Source: Verrucomicrobiota bacterium
GTDB lineage: Bacteria > Verrucomicrobiota > Verrucomicrobiia > Limisphaerales > UBA9464
Assembly: GCA_016871615.1 (NCBI GenBank)
Contig: VHCX01000007.1
Coordinates: forward strand, 1-64,000
Length of the DNA stretch: 64,000 bases
Direction: 5' to 3'
Shown here: positions 8,255 to 16,062 of the stretch, piece after piece
Layout: each line of letters begins with the position of its first letter
Position numbering within the stretch: position 1 is the first letter of the stretch
Notes under the pieces: model-generated
What the model was told of the DNA's origin: nothing
What the model saw: only the letters and a program-made list of their open reading frames with translations
The model's database searches: none
Translations under genes and position numbers: made by a program

Positions 8255-9052
8255 TCATCGGCCGAGGATGGCCTCGTTGACCAGCACCAGCCGGTCCGGC
8301 AACTGCACCTTCAGGATCTCGCCGGCGCGGCTGATGAAGGCGGTGGCCTCGAGCTGCCCCGGCAGCCGGGCCGTCACTCGGTGCACCTTGAGACGGCTCC
8401 GGCCGACCTGCAGGCCGTCGGAGCCGGTCTCGAGCGTCACCGACCGCGACAGCGACTCTGGCCGCGTCCAGGCCTCCTCGGGGATCAGCCCGGCGGGCAG
8501 GACGGCGAGGTAGGGAGCGGCCATCAGGCGCAGGGCCGCGGCGTTCTTCGTCTCGAAGCTCTGGTCGAACTGGCGGCGACCCTCCTCGTACACCAGTCGC
8601 ACCCGGTCCGACCCGGCCTCGGTCTGGATCTCCCAGCTCCTCGGCCGCTGGTCCACGCGCACCTGGAGGCGGTCGAGCGTGTTCGACGCGGAGAGGTCGA
8701 TGTTCCCGAGGATCATCAGCCGGTCGAGCGGCGTGTGCTCGCCGGAGAAGCGGATCGCGACCCGCAGGTGGTGGCCCGTCGGGGCCGAAACCATGCCCTC
8801 GATGGCGTTGGTCGACCCGGCCTGCGGCGCCTCCAGGACCGATGGATGCCACTCGAGGGTGCCGATCGGGCGGCCCTGGTGACGGATGCTCAGCACGCTG
8901 GCGTCGGGTGAATCGAGCAGGCGTCGCCAGACCAGCTCCGGCGAGATGCCCGAGTCGGCCGAGAACCGCCCGCCCCATTCGGCCTGCCAGAGCAGCGCGT
9001 TCATCACCCCCCAGAACAGGGCGGCGGCGGCGAGGGCGATCCGGGAGGCCAT
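8255..9052 (-). CDS. Membrane-anchored hypothetical protein
   Basis: A 265-residue protein of no family I recognise. The first ~22 residues (MASRIALAAAALFWGVMNALLW) form a signal anchor or uncleaved signal. The rest looks like an extracytoplasmic beta-rich domain with segments such as IGTLEWHPSVLE, VRVDQRPRSWEIQTEAG and LSRSVTLETGSDGLQVG. No cysteines or catalytic motif stand out. It sits 16 bp upstream of the ABC ATPase gene and 25 bp downstream of the LysM/TPR gene, so it is probably co-expressed with both. It might be an accessory to the ABC system or a cell-envelope protein; neither is shown by the sequence. Confidence 0.7.
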   Translation of the reverse strand: MASRIALAAAALFWGVMNALLWQAEWGGRFSADSGISPELVWRRLLDSPDASVLSIRHQGRPIGTLEWHPSVLEAPQAGSTNAIEGMVSAPTGHHLRVAIRFSGEHTPLDRLMILGNIDLSASNTLDRLQVRVDQRPRSWEIQTEAGSDRVRLVYEEGRRQFDQSFETKNAAALRLMAAPYLAVLPAGLIPEEAWTRPESLSRSVTLETGSDGLQVGRSRLKVHRVTARLPGQLEATAFISRAGEILKVQLPDRLVLVNEAILGR

Positions 9053-9077
9053 GGATCGGGGGCAATTTTCCGGGTGG

Positions 9078-9941
9078 CTAGGGAACCCGGATCTCCGAGC
9101 CGGGCTTGAGCCGGCGGGTGTCGACCCCGGGATTGGCCGCCTGCAACTGCTGCAGGGTGATCCCCTGGGCCGCGGCGATCGCCGCCAGGGTGTCTCCGGG
9201 CTTCATCCGGTAGGTCTTGGGTGTGGAGGACCGACGGGGCTCCGGGGTCGGTGGGCGGGCGGCGGGCCGGGACTTGGGCTCGACCAACTTGGCCTCGGCC
9301 CGCGGCGGGTTCGGCGAGGCGGGCACCGCACGCGTCGGAGGGGGCGTCTTGACCTTCGACGCCGGCATCCGGGTCGACGGGACCGCCGGACCCGGCGGGG
9401 CGGCGGCCGCGGTGGGGCCCGTGGCGGACGACCGGGTCGAGGCGTTCTGGAGCTGGTTGCTCAGGCTGTGGACGGCCTTGCGCAGTTCGTCGTTCTCGCG
9501 CCGCATCTGCTCGAGCTGGCCCTGGGTCTGGATCTTGCCGATGGCGTCGGCATGAAGCTCGGCCAGGCGCAGGCCGGTGGCGCGGACCAACTGGTTGACG
9601 ATCAGGTCGTTGGTGCGTCCCGACAGGCTCAGGTAGCGCCGCAGATGGTAGTAGGCGAAGCCGTACTCGGGCAGCTTGGCGGAGTCGGAGTGGATGATGC
9701 CCAGGCCCAGGTGCGCGTCGGCGTTGCGGGGATTCACGTCGAGCGCCCGCTGGTAGTATTCGACGGCCTTGGGGAACTGGTTCATCCGCTGATAGGCCTC
9801 GGCCTGACGGTAGTTGGTCTCCTCCTTCGGGTCGGCCTTGCCGCTCACCCAGGGGCGCTCGTCGCATCCGAGCCAGGGCAGGCAGGCGACCAGGAGCATG
9901 CCGACGGATGGCCAGGGGTTCTTCCGGGGTCTGGGGAGCAT
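9078..9941 (-). CDS. TPR-containing LysM-domain (lipo)protein
   Basis: A 287-residue exported protein. I chose ATG 9941 because it gives a short positively charged start and a hydrophobic segment ending in cysteines (LLVAC or WLGC), either of which could be a lipobox. Residues ~45-105 carry TPR-like repeats (NYRQAEAYQRMNQFPKAVEYYQRALDVNPRNADAHLGLG is typical). A coiled coil follows (EQMRRENDELRKAV), then a Pro/Ala-rich linker, and a C-terminal LysM domain (YRMKPGDTLAAIAAAQGITL...) that binds N-acetylglucosamine-containing glycans such as peptidoglycan. The design suggests a periplasmic protein tethered to the membrane and wall. It lies 35 bp downstream of argH, an odd pairing that probably reflects operon packing. 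Confidence 0.8.
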   Translation of the reverse strand: MLPRPRKNPWPSVGMLLVACLPWLGCDERPWVSGKADPKEETNYRQAEAYQRMNQFPKAVEYYQRALDVNPRNADAHLGLGIIHSDSAKLPEYGFAYYHLRRYLSLSGRTNDLIVNQLVRATGLRLAELHADAIGKIQTQGQLEQMRRENDELRKAVHSLSNQLQNASTRSSATGPTAAAAPPGPAVPSTRMPASKVKTPPPTRAVPASPNPPRAEAKLVEPKSRPAARPPTPEPRRSSTPKTYRMKPGDTLAAIAAAQGITLQQLQAANPGVDTRRLKPGSEIRVP

Positions 9942-9976
9942 GACGGGTGGGAGGCTGGTCCGGGCTGGACGGAACG

Positions 9977-11479
9977 TCAACGCGTGCGCCGCCGACGGGC
10001 GGGTCGGGGCCCTGCGGTCGCGGCAGGAGGGACAGGAGGGGCAGGAGGGGCAGGAGGGGCCACGGACAGCCGCCGGCGCCATCCGTCGATCTGCCGGTCG
10101 ACCTGACGCCCTCCCGGGGCTCCGGGGATGTCCCGGCGACCCATGGCCCGGGACAGGTCGTAGAGCCCGAGGACGTCGGCCTCGAAGCACGGCTCGATCG
10201 CCCGGTGCTCGTCGAGCGTGAGACGGTCGATCGGGCGGCCGGCCTTCTCGGCGAACGCCACCAGCGCACCCACCGCATGGTGCGCCTGCCGGAAGGGCAT
10301 GCCCCGTTGCACCAGGTAGTCGGCCAGGTCGGTGGCCAGCAGCAGGGGATCCTTGGCGGCGGCGGCGCAGGCGGCCGGCTGCACCGCGGTGTGGTCCAGC
10401 ATGGCGGCGGTGAGGCACACGCAGGATCGCACCGTGTCGGCCGTGTCGAAGAGGCGCTCCTTGTCCTCCTGCAGGTCGCGGTTGTAGGTCATGGGCAGGC
10501 CCTTGAGCAGGACCAGCAGCGACACCAAGTTACCGATGACGCGGCCGGACTTGCCCCGGGTCAGCTCGGCGATGTCCGGGTTCTTCTTCTGGGGCATCAG
10601 CGACGAACCGGTCGTGTACGCGTCGGCGATGCGGATGAAGCCGAACTCCGCGGACGCCCACAGGATGAGGTCCTCGGAGAGGCGGCTCAGGTGGACCGCG
10701 ACGAGCGAGGCGGCCGCCCCGAACTCCACGACGAAGTCGCGGTCCGACACCGCGTCCATCGAGTTGCGGGTCAGGCGCGGGCGCCCCTTGGCGTCGGTGA
10801 ATCCCAGCAGCGTGGCCACCAGGCCGCGGTCCAAGGGCAGGGTGCTGCCGGCGATCGCCCCGGATCCCAGGGGGCATTCGTTGAGGCGGTCCGCCGCGTC
10901 GGCCAGCCGTCCGGCGTCCCGCTCGAACATCTCGACGTAGGCCAGGCAATGGTGCGCGAAGAAGACCGGCTGGGCCCGCTGCAGGTGCGTGTAGCCGGGG
11001 ATGACCACCTCCGGATGCCGGGCGCCGAGGTCCACCAGCGACCGCTGGAGGTCCCTCAGCTCACCCGTCAGCGCGGCGATCTCGGCCCGCAGCCACAGCC
11101 GCATGTCGAGGGCGACCTGGTCGTTGCGAGACCTGGCGGTATGGAGCTTGGCGGCCGCCGGCACCCGGGCGGTGAGGGCGGCCTCGATGTTCATGTGGAC
11201 GTCCTCGAGGTCCTCCTTCCACGGGAAGGTCCCGGCGGCGATCTCCCGCCCGATGGCCTCGAGGCCGCCGACGATGTCGCGACGTTCCGGGGCGGACAGC
11301 ACGCCGATCTTTTCCAGCATCGTCGCGTGGGCGATCGACCCGGCGATGTCGTGGGGCCAGAGCCTCCAGTCGAAGGACACCGACTGCGAGAACCGGGCGA
11401 CCTCGCGGCTGGGGCCTTCGGTGAATCGGCCGGAGCGGGAGACGACGGCGGAGGGTTGGGACGGGCGGGGTGACTTCAT
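9977..11479 (-). CDS. argH: Argininosuccinate lyase
   Basis: A 500-residue enzyme that splits argininosuccinate into arginine and fumarate, the last step of arginine synthesis. Motifs of the aspartase/fumarase superfamily are clear: HTARSRNDQVALDMRLW, the catalytic-His region PGYTHLQRAQPVFFAHH, the mobile-loop signature GSSLMPQKKNPDIAELTRGK, and NRDLQEDKERLFD. Family members are about 460 residues. Here the N-terminus has ~20 extra residues and the C-terminus continues for ~40 after RQIDGWRRR as a Pro/Ala tail (SVAPPAPPAPPVPP) encoded by a 9-bp tandem repeat, then an Arg-rich end. The tail is probably not needed for catalysis. argG and other arginine genes are not in the window. Confidence 0.95.
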   Translation of the reverse strand: MKSPRPSQPSAVVSRSGRFTEGPSREVARFSQSVSFDWRLWPHDIAGSIAHATMLEKIGVLSAPERRDIVGGLEAIGREIAAGTFPWKEDLEDVHMNIEAALTARVPAAAKLHTARSRNDQVALDMRLWLRAEIAALTGELRDLQRSLVDLGARHPEVVIPGYTHLQRAQPVFFAHHCLAYVEMFERDAGRLADAADRLNECPLGSGAIAGSTLPLDRGLVATLLGFTDAKGRPRLTRNSMDAVSDRDFVVEFGAAASLVAVHLSRLSEDLILWASAEFGFIRIADAYTTGSSLMPQKKNPDIAELTRGKSGRVIGNLVSLLVLLKGLPMTYNRDLQEDKERLFDTADTVRSCVCLTAAMLDHTAVQPAACAAAAKDPLLLATDLADYLVQRGMPFRQAHHAVGALVAFAEKAGRPIDRLTLDEHRAIEPCFEADVLGLYDLSRAMGRRDIPGAPGGRQVDRQIDGWRRRLSVAPPAPPAPPVPPAATAGPRPARRRRTR

Positions 11480-11589
11480 GTCGGACGCTACTCAGGCAAG
11501 CTTCGCAAGGGGGGGGACGAAGTCACGCGGGAAGAAGCCTGCGGCACCGACGGGGCGGGTTCGGGCAATCGATCCCGGGGGGAGGGCGA

Positions 11590-12255
11590 TCAGGTCGGCG
11601 TCTGGGCCGGCGGGGGCGTCGGCCCCGGATCGTCGGGCCCGGGATGCCACAGGCCTTCGCTCAGGTAGGGCTTCAGGCGCTGCCGGAGGGTGAGGCGGGC
11701 CCGGTGGATGAGCGACTTGGTCGCCTGCAGCGAGGTGCCGAGCACCTCCGCGATCTCCTCGTAGCTCAGCTCGCCCTCCCGGCAGAGCATCAGGGCCGTC
11801 CGCTGCTTCTCGGGCAGTTCGTCGAGGGCCTGGTCCACGAGGCGGAAGAGTTCCGCGCGACCGGCCTCGTCGCCGGCCGTCCGCTGTCTCGGGTCCTCGA
11901 TCTGGCGGGCCGCATGGTCCTCGTCGCCCTCGCGCGGCTCCTCCAGCGGGTCGGCCGGATGGCGCACGCGACGCCGGATCTCGTTCAGGCACAGGTTCCG
12001 GGCGATCGTGAAGAGGAAGGTCGAGAAGCGCGCCGTGGGCTGGTACCGGCCGGCGGTCCTCCAGAGCTGCACGAAGGTTGACTGTGCAAGGTCCTCGGCC
12101 TCGTCGGGGTCGGGCAGCGTGCGGTGGATGAACCCGATGACCGGGCGGTTCCACCGCTCGACCAGCTCCTGGAACGCCTCCTCGTCGCCCCGCTTGACGC
12201 GGAGCATCCGCTGGGTGTCGGGATCCTGGGAGGGATCGGTCGGCTGCTCGGACAT
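11590..12255 (-). CDS. ECF-type RNA polymerase sigma factor
   Basis: A 221-residue sigma-70-family factor, read from ATG 12255 within a much longer artefactual ORF. Region 2 is clear (FQELVERWNRPVIGFIHRTL, DAEDLAQSTFVQLWRTAGRY, FSTFLFTIARNLCLNEIRRR), as is region 4 (LPEKQRTALMLCREGELSYEEIAEVLGTSLQATKSLIHRARLTLRQRL). There is no region 1 or 3, so it is an ECF factor. The acidic linker between the two regions is long (~45 residues). No anti-sigma gene adjoins it, although Verrucomicrobia often place one directly downstream; here argH lies 110 bp further on. Its target promoters cannot be told from this window. Confidence 0.9.
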   Translation of the reverse strand: MSEQPTDPSQDPDTQRMLRVKRGDEEAFQELVERWNRPVIGFIHRTLPDPDEAEDLAQSTFVQLWRTAGRYQPTARFSTFLFTIARNLCLNEIRRRVRHPADPLEEPREGDEDHAARQIEDPRQRTAGDEAGRAELFRLVDQALDELPEKQRTALMLCREGELSYEEIAEVLGTSLQATKSLIHRARLTLRQRLKPYLSEGLWHPGPDDPGPTPPPAQTPT

Positions 12256-12320
12256 GGGTCGGATGTGGGACCTCCGGCCGGGACCTCCCGGGAGGCGTCG
12301 CCGTCGCGGCGGCGGGTCGG

Positions 12321-13142
12321 CTAGCGGGCCGGGGCCTTGCCGCGGGTCTCCACGAACGCCTTGGCCTTGGAGACGAATCCCTCGGGGTCCCGGGCGAAGT
12401 CGCCGCTGTCGGTCTCGATCGCCAGCCGGCCCGTGTAGCCGCTGCGGTGCAGCTCGGCGAAGAGGCCCTTGTAGTTGGCCTGGCCCTCGCCGATGTGGGT
12501 GTCGAAGGACACGTCGTCGCCCTGCGTCTTCTCGACCCGCTTGTCCTTGAGGTGCAGGTCGAACACGCGGCCGTCGTAGTCGCGGTACACCTTGGCGGCG
12601 TCGAATCCGGCGCTGGTGATCCAGCCCACGTCCATGCACACGCCGATGCGCGTGTCGCGGTGCTGGATGACCTGCTTCACCACGGCGGGGTTGCCGTAGA
12701 GGCTCTTGATGCCGTGGTTGTGGACGGCGACGCGGATGTCGTACTCCTTGGCCAGCTCCTCGAGGTTGTCCCAGATGCGGAAGTCGCCCGGCTCGACGAT
12801 GATCAGGCGGATGCCCATGAACTTCGCGAACTCGAAGAGGCGACGGTTCTTTTCCTTGTCGGTCGAGGTGCCGGCCACGCCGAAGGTGTAGGCGCGCAGG
12901 CCGGCCGCATCGAGGGCCGCCTTCTTCTTCGCCCACTCCTCCTTCGATGCGTTGGGGTCGATGTGGTTGCCGATGACCTGCAGGTCCTTGATGCCGTGTT
13001 TCTGGGCGAACTGGACGGCCTGTTCGAAGTTCAGGTTGCGCAGCGTCCACGTCTGGAGGGCGAGCTGTTGGACGAGGTCGCCGGCGCGGGCCGAGAGGAC
13101 CGCGGCCGCGAGGGCGATGGGGAGGAGGAGAGTTGTCTTCAT
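12321..13142 (-). CDS. Exported sugar-phosphate isomerase/epimerase-like TIM barrel
   Basis: A 273-residue protein of the xylose-isomerase-like TIM-barrel (AP endonuclease 2 family) group. I prefer ATG 13142 over the track's 13184 because it begins directly with a signal peptide (MKTTLLLPIALAAAVLSARAG). Family features include LALQTWTLRNLNFEQAVQFAQKHGIKDLQV at the start, then IVEPGD, VAVHNHG, GVCMDVGW, FDLHLKD and a terminal LAIETD; the Glu, His, Asp and Glu are typical metal ligands. Such exported forms are frequent in Planctomycetes and Verrucomicrobia and are thought to act on sugars in the periplasm, with substrates mostly unknown. The next gene (ECF sigma) follows after 65 bp. Confidence 0.85.
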   Translation of the reverse strand: MKTTLLLPIALAAAVLSARAGDLVQQLALQTWTLRNLNFEQAVQFAQKHGIKDLQVIGNHIDPNASKEEWAKKKAALDAAGLRAYTFGVAGTSTDKEKNRRLFEFAKFMGIRLIIVEPGDFRIWDNLEELAKEYDIRVAVHNHGIKSLYGNPAVVKQVIQHRDTRIGVCMDVGWITSAGFDAAKVYRDYDGRVFDLHLKDKRVEKTQGDDVSFDTHIGEGQANYKGLFAELHRSGYTGRLAIETDSGDFARDPEGFVSKAKAFVETRGKAPAR

Positions 13143-13340
13143 GGAAGCCGTGGTGATGAAAGCAGCCTGCTGCGCCGGATTCAAACCGGAAGGCGGCCGT
13201 TTGGCCGCGCACGGCGGGTGGATGCCCGGCCCGGCCCCGGGCTCCGACCGATGGCGGCCGAGGAGGCGAAGGGGAAGCAGAGGGCCTCGAGTGGGAGCAG
13301 GGCTTGGCGGCGGGCGTTGCGTGCCTGGTGGTCGGGCGGG

Positions 13341-14864
13341 TCAAGTCCAGATCTGGCGGTCGAGCGACCGGTAGCGGACGGCCTCGGAGACGTGCTCCAG
13401 GCCCACGCCGTCGGAGCCCTCGAGGTCGGCGATGGTCCGCGCCACCTTGAGGATCCGGTGGTAGGCGCGGGCCGAAAGGTTCAGCTCGGCAAGCGCGTGC
13501 TTGAGGAACGTGAGGGTCGCCGCCTCGAGCCGCACGCACTGCTGGAGCTCGCGTGGGCCCAGCCGGGCGTTGCAGGCCGTGGGGCGGCCGGGGATCCGCC
13601 GGCGCTGGATGGCCCGGGCCTGCTCGACCCGCTGCCGGATCCGTGCGCTGGACTCGCCGGGGCGCGCCCGCTCGAGGTCGGTGAACCGCACAGCCGGCAC
13701 CTCGACATGCAGGTCGATGCGGTCGAGCAGCGGGCCCGAGATGCGGCCCACGTAGGACCGTATCTCGCGGGGGCTCGAGCGGGACTCGGCGGGCATCCGG
13801 CCGTCGGGCGACGGGTTCATCGCGGCGACCAGCTGGAACTGGGCCGGGAAGGTCACGGTGCCGGCGGCCCGGCTGATTGTCACGCGGCCCTCCTCGAGGG
13901 GCTGGCGCAGGGTCTCCAGCACGGTGCGCTTGAACTCGGGCAGCTCGTCGAGGAAGAGCACGCCCTGGTGCGCGAGGGAGATCTCGCCGGGGGTCGGCTG
14001 GGTGTTGCCGCCGAGAAGCCCGGCGTCGCTGGCGGTGTGGTGTGGCGAGCGGAACGGCCGGCGCGTGATGAGGGCCTGCCCCGGCGCGAGCTGTCCGACC
14101 ACGCTGTGGATCTGGGTGGCCTCCAGCGCCTCGGCGAGCGTGAGCGGCGGCAGGATGGTGGCCAGGCGCCGGGCGAGCATCGACTTGCCGGTGCCGGGTG
14201 GCCCGATGAGCAGCAGGTTGTGGGCGCCGGCGGCCGCCACCTCGAGGGCGCGCTTGACCGACTCCTGCCCGCGGACCTCGGCCATGTCCATCGTGTCGTC
14301 GTCCCCGGCCTCGAACAGCGCCGCCGTATCGATCCGGAGCGGAGGGATGGACGCCTCGCCGGCGAGGAACTGCGCCGCCTCGTGCAGGCTTCGGACCGGG
14401 ATGACGTCGAGGCCGTCGACCACGGCGGCCTCGGGCGCGTTGTCGGCGGGCAGGAGCAGGCCGTGGCATCCGCCGGCCCGCGCGCGCAAGGCCAGGGCCA
14501 GGGCCCCCTTGACCGGTCGGACGGCCCCGGTCAGCGCCAGCTCGCCCGCCATGGCGAAGGCCGCGAGGTCCCGGGGAACCAGTTGGCGGCTGGCCGCGAG
14601 GATGCCGACGGCGATCGGGAGGTCGAAGCTGGGACCCTCCTTGCGGATGTCGGCCGGGGCGAGGTTGATGGTGGTGCGGCCGGGCGGGAACCGGAAGCCG
14701 CTGTGGACGATGGCCGTGCCGACGCGGTCCCTGGACTCCCGGACGGCGGCGTCGGGCAGCCCGACCAGCACGATCTGCTGGGGACCCGGGCCGGAATCGA
14801 CCTCGACCTCGACGGGCAGGGCCTCGATGCCCTGGAGGGCGGCCGAGCGGATCTGGGCAAGCAT
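13341..14864 (-). CDS. comM: ComM/YifB-family Mg-chelatase-like AAA+ ATPase lacking its zinc-finger cysteines
   Basis: A 507-residue protein. The N-terminal Lon-protease-like domain is complete (VGLPDAAVRESRDRVGTAI, NLAPADIRKEGPSFDLPIA), followed by an AAA+ core with Walker A GPPGTGKSML, Walker B VLFLDELPEF, sensor AMNP and the GPLLDRIDLHVEVP arginine-finger region, then the Mg_chelatase C-terminal domain. ComM is a hexameric helicase that drives branch migration during integration of transformed DNA. In most relatives AMNP is followed by CPCG and a CxC, a four-cysteine zinc site. Here the text is NPSPDGRMPAESRSSP with no cysteine at all. I checked the codons and the frame is intact. Everything else looks functional, so this may be a lineage variant rather than decay. 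Confidence 0.9.
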   Translation of the reverse strand: MLAQIRSAALQGIEALPVEVEVDSGPGPQQIVLVGLPDAAVRESRDRVGTAIVHSGFRFPPGRTTINLAPADIRKEGPSFDLPIAVGILAASRQLVPRDLAAFAMAGELALTGAVRPVKGALALALRARAGGCHGLLLPADNAPEAAVVDGLDVIPVRSLHEAAQFLAGEASIPPLRIDTAALFEAGDDDTMDMAEVRGQESVKRALEVAAAGAHNLLLIGPPGTGKSMLARRLATILPPLTLAEALEATQIHSVVGQLAPGQALITRRPFRSPHHTASDAGLLGGNTQPTPGEISLAHQGVLFLDELPEFKRTVLETLRQPLEEGRVTISRAAGTVTFPAQFQLVAAMNPSPDGRMPAESRSSPREIRSYVGRISGPLLDRIDLHVEVPAVRFTDLERARPGESSARIRQRVEQARAIQRRRIPGRPTACNARLGPRELQQCVRLEAATLTFLKHALAELNLSARAYHRILKVARTIADLEGSDGVGLEHVSEAVRYRSLDRQIWT

Positions 14865-15382
14865 GGGGTTCTTTTCCTGAGGCCCCGACCCGGACGTCGC
14901 GTCGGTCCCTCATGATAGGGTTCGCTCGCCGACCATCGGTTCTCCCCGGATTCTTCAAGAAATCTCCCACGACGGCCTCCCGCCCCATCCCCACGAGCCT
15001 GTCCCCTCCACGAGCCTGTCCCTTGGTTGCGGATTCTTCCCGGGGGCTCCCCCCATTGCCGGAGGGTGGGCTGGAGCATGAGTACGTGCCGACACCCCCA
15101 ATGCGCCGCCAGCCTTGGAGCGGGACGGGTTTTGAGGGACGGGGTTTAGGGAACGGGGTTTGAGGTTGCGGGAAGCCGTGCCGCTTCCCTAGGGTCCGGC
15201 ATCGCCGGTTCGCCGGTGACGGGGCGGACAATGGAGAACCAACATCTCGTCCGCCCGTTCCGGGTCGGGTACACTCGTTTCAGCAGGGTTCTCCACCCTC
15301 GCCTCCTTGGTGTGCCCGGCCCGGAACCTCTCCTCCAGCAAGGCCCGTCGGTTGGCCAATCGTACCCCCCGGACTCCGGCGA
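14865..15382. other. 518-bp intergenic region with repeat copies and inverted repeats
   Basis: No convincing protein gene. It holds two tandem copies of the dispersed GAGCCTGTCCC(C) repeat and G-rich runs near 15120-15165. It also has two nested inverted repeats: TGGAGAACC (15232-15240) with GGTTCTCCA (15288-15296), and GGGCGGAC (15222-15229) with GTCCGCCC (15249-15256). The inverted repeats could fold in RNA, so a small non-coding RNA or leader is possible but unproven. The comM promoter must also be here. A 65-codon ORF (15189-15386, minus) overlaps the GNAT-like stop by 4 bp but reads like non-coding DNA. Confidence 0.5.
14995..15022 (+). repeat. Two tandem copies of dispersed repeat GAGCCTGTCCC(C)
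   Basis: GAGCCTGTCCCC (14995-15006) and GAGCCTGTCCC (15012-15022), each preceded by CAC, with a 17-bp period. The same 12-mer recurs near 35.5 kb and, inverted, at 35.8 and 56.4 kb. Confidence 0.9.
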
Positions 15383-16009
15383 TCAACGCCGCATCGGGAG
15401 CTGTTGGGTCTTGACGAGGGCCATGAAGACAACCGTCAGGACCGCCACCACGAGGACCAGTCCCCAGGCGACGATACGGAAGGTGGCCAGGCGGTTTCGG
15501 AAACCCTCGGCTTCCTGCTCACGCTGGGTCTGCCACAACGCCATCTCCTGCTGGATCATCTGGGCGGCCTGCGAAGGCTCCGGATGCCGGAAGAGCCACC
15601 ATCCGTCCTCCCGTGTCGCGAACGAGGGGAGCGGTTCCGGGAGGTCGGAGGCCGCCACCGGCTGGAAGCCGCAGGTCGACCAGTAGGCCGCATCCTCGCG
15701 GGTCCAGATGCGGCGGACGCCCTGGTTCCTGGCGATGATCCTGAGCCGTTTCCATGCCGTGGACCGGCAGCTGTCGGGGTCGTGGGATGACCCGGGGGCC
15801 AGCGCCTCGCTGTGAAGCAGGCCCTGGTCGTCCTCGACGAGAAGGCCAATGGCATGCAGGACGCGGCCGTCGGGGTCGGTCACCACCTGGAACTCGCCCA
15901 AGAATCCGGCCAGTTCGTCGGCCGGCAATTCCGACGCCGACCACAGCTCCTGGAGGGATTCCAGGTCCTCGGCGGCGGCCCTCCGGCTTTCGAGCGATAC
16001 GGCGTGCAT
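15383..16009 (-). CDS. GNAT-like protein with a C-terminal membrane anchor
   Basis: A 208-residue protein immediately downstream of ftsZ (53 bp). ATG 16009 is the first start in the correct frame; the track's 632-aa ORF is an artefact running through ftsZ. Residues ~10-130 resemble an acetyltransferase of the GNAT fold: LESLQELWSASELPADELAGFLGEFQVV, a central DGRVLHAIGLLVEDDQGLLHSEAL strand pair, a KRLRIIARNQGVRRIWT helix-strand, and the typical YWSTCGFQPV end. The acetyl-CoA loop (Q/RxxGxG/A) is not evident, so activity is doubtful. After a WWLFRHPE segment and a charged helix comes a single TM (FRIVAWGLVLVVAVLTVVFMAL) near the end, so the fold should face the cytoplasm as a tail-anchored protein. 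Location suggests a link to division, but that is inference. Confidence 0.7.
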   Translation of the reverse strand: MHAVSLESRRAAAEDLESLQELWSASELPADELAGFLGEFQVVTDPDGRVLHAIGLLVEDDQGLLHSEALAPGSSHDPDSCRSTAWKRLRIIARNQGVRRIWTREDAAYWSTCGFQPVAASDLPEPLPSFATREDGWWLFRHPEPSQAAQMIQQEMALWQTQREQEAEGFRNRLATFRIVAWGLVLVVAVLTVVFMALVKTQQLPMRR

Positions 16010-16062
16010 GAGACCAAAGGTATCCCTGAAATCCGGGTCCTCAACATCCCGGCCGTGTGGGG

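Noticed and set aside
11590-15231. 1213-aa minus-strand ORF
   Set aside because: Only its last 221 residues (the ECF sigma factor) are real; the rest runs out of frame through comM and the epimerase-like gene.
15189-15386. 65-aa minus ORF overlapping the GNAT-like stop by ATGA
   Set aside because: The overlap looks attractive, but the sequence has no hydrophobic or conserved pattern and crosses inverted repeats, so I treat it as intergenic.
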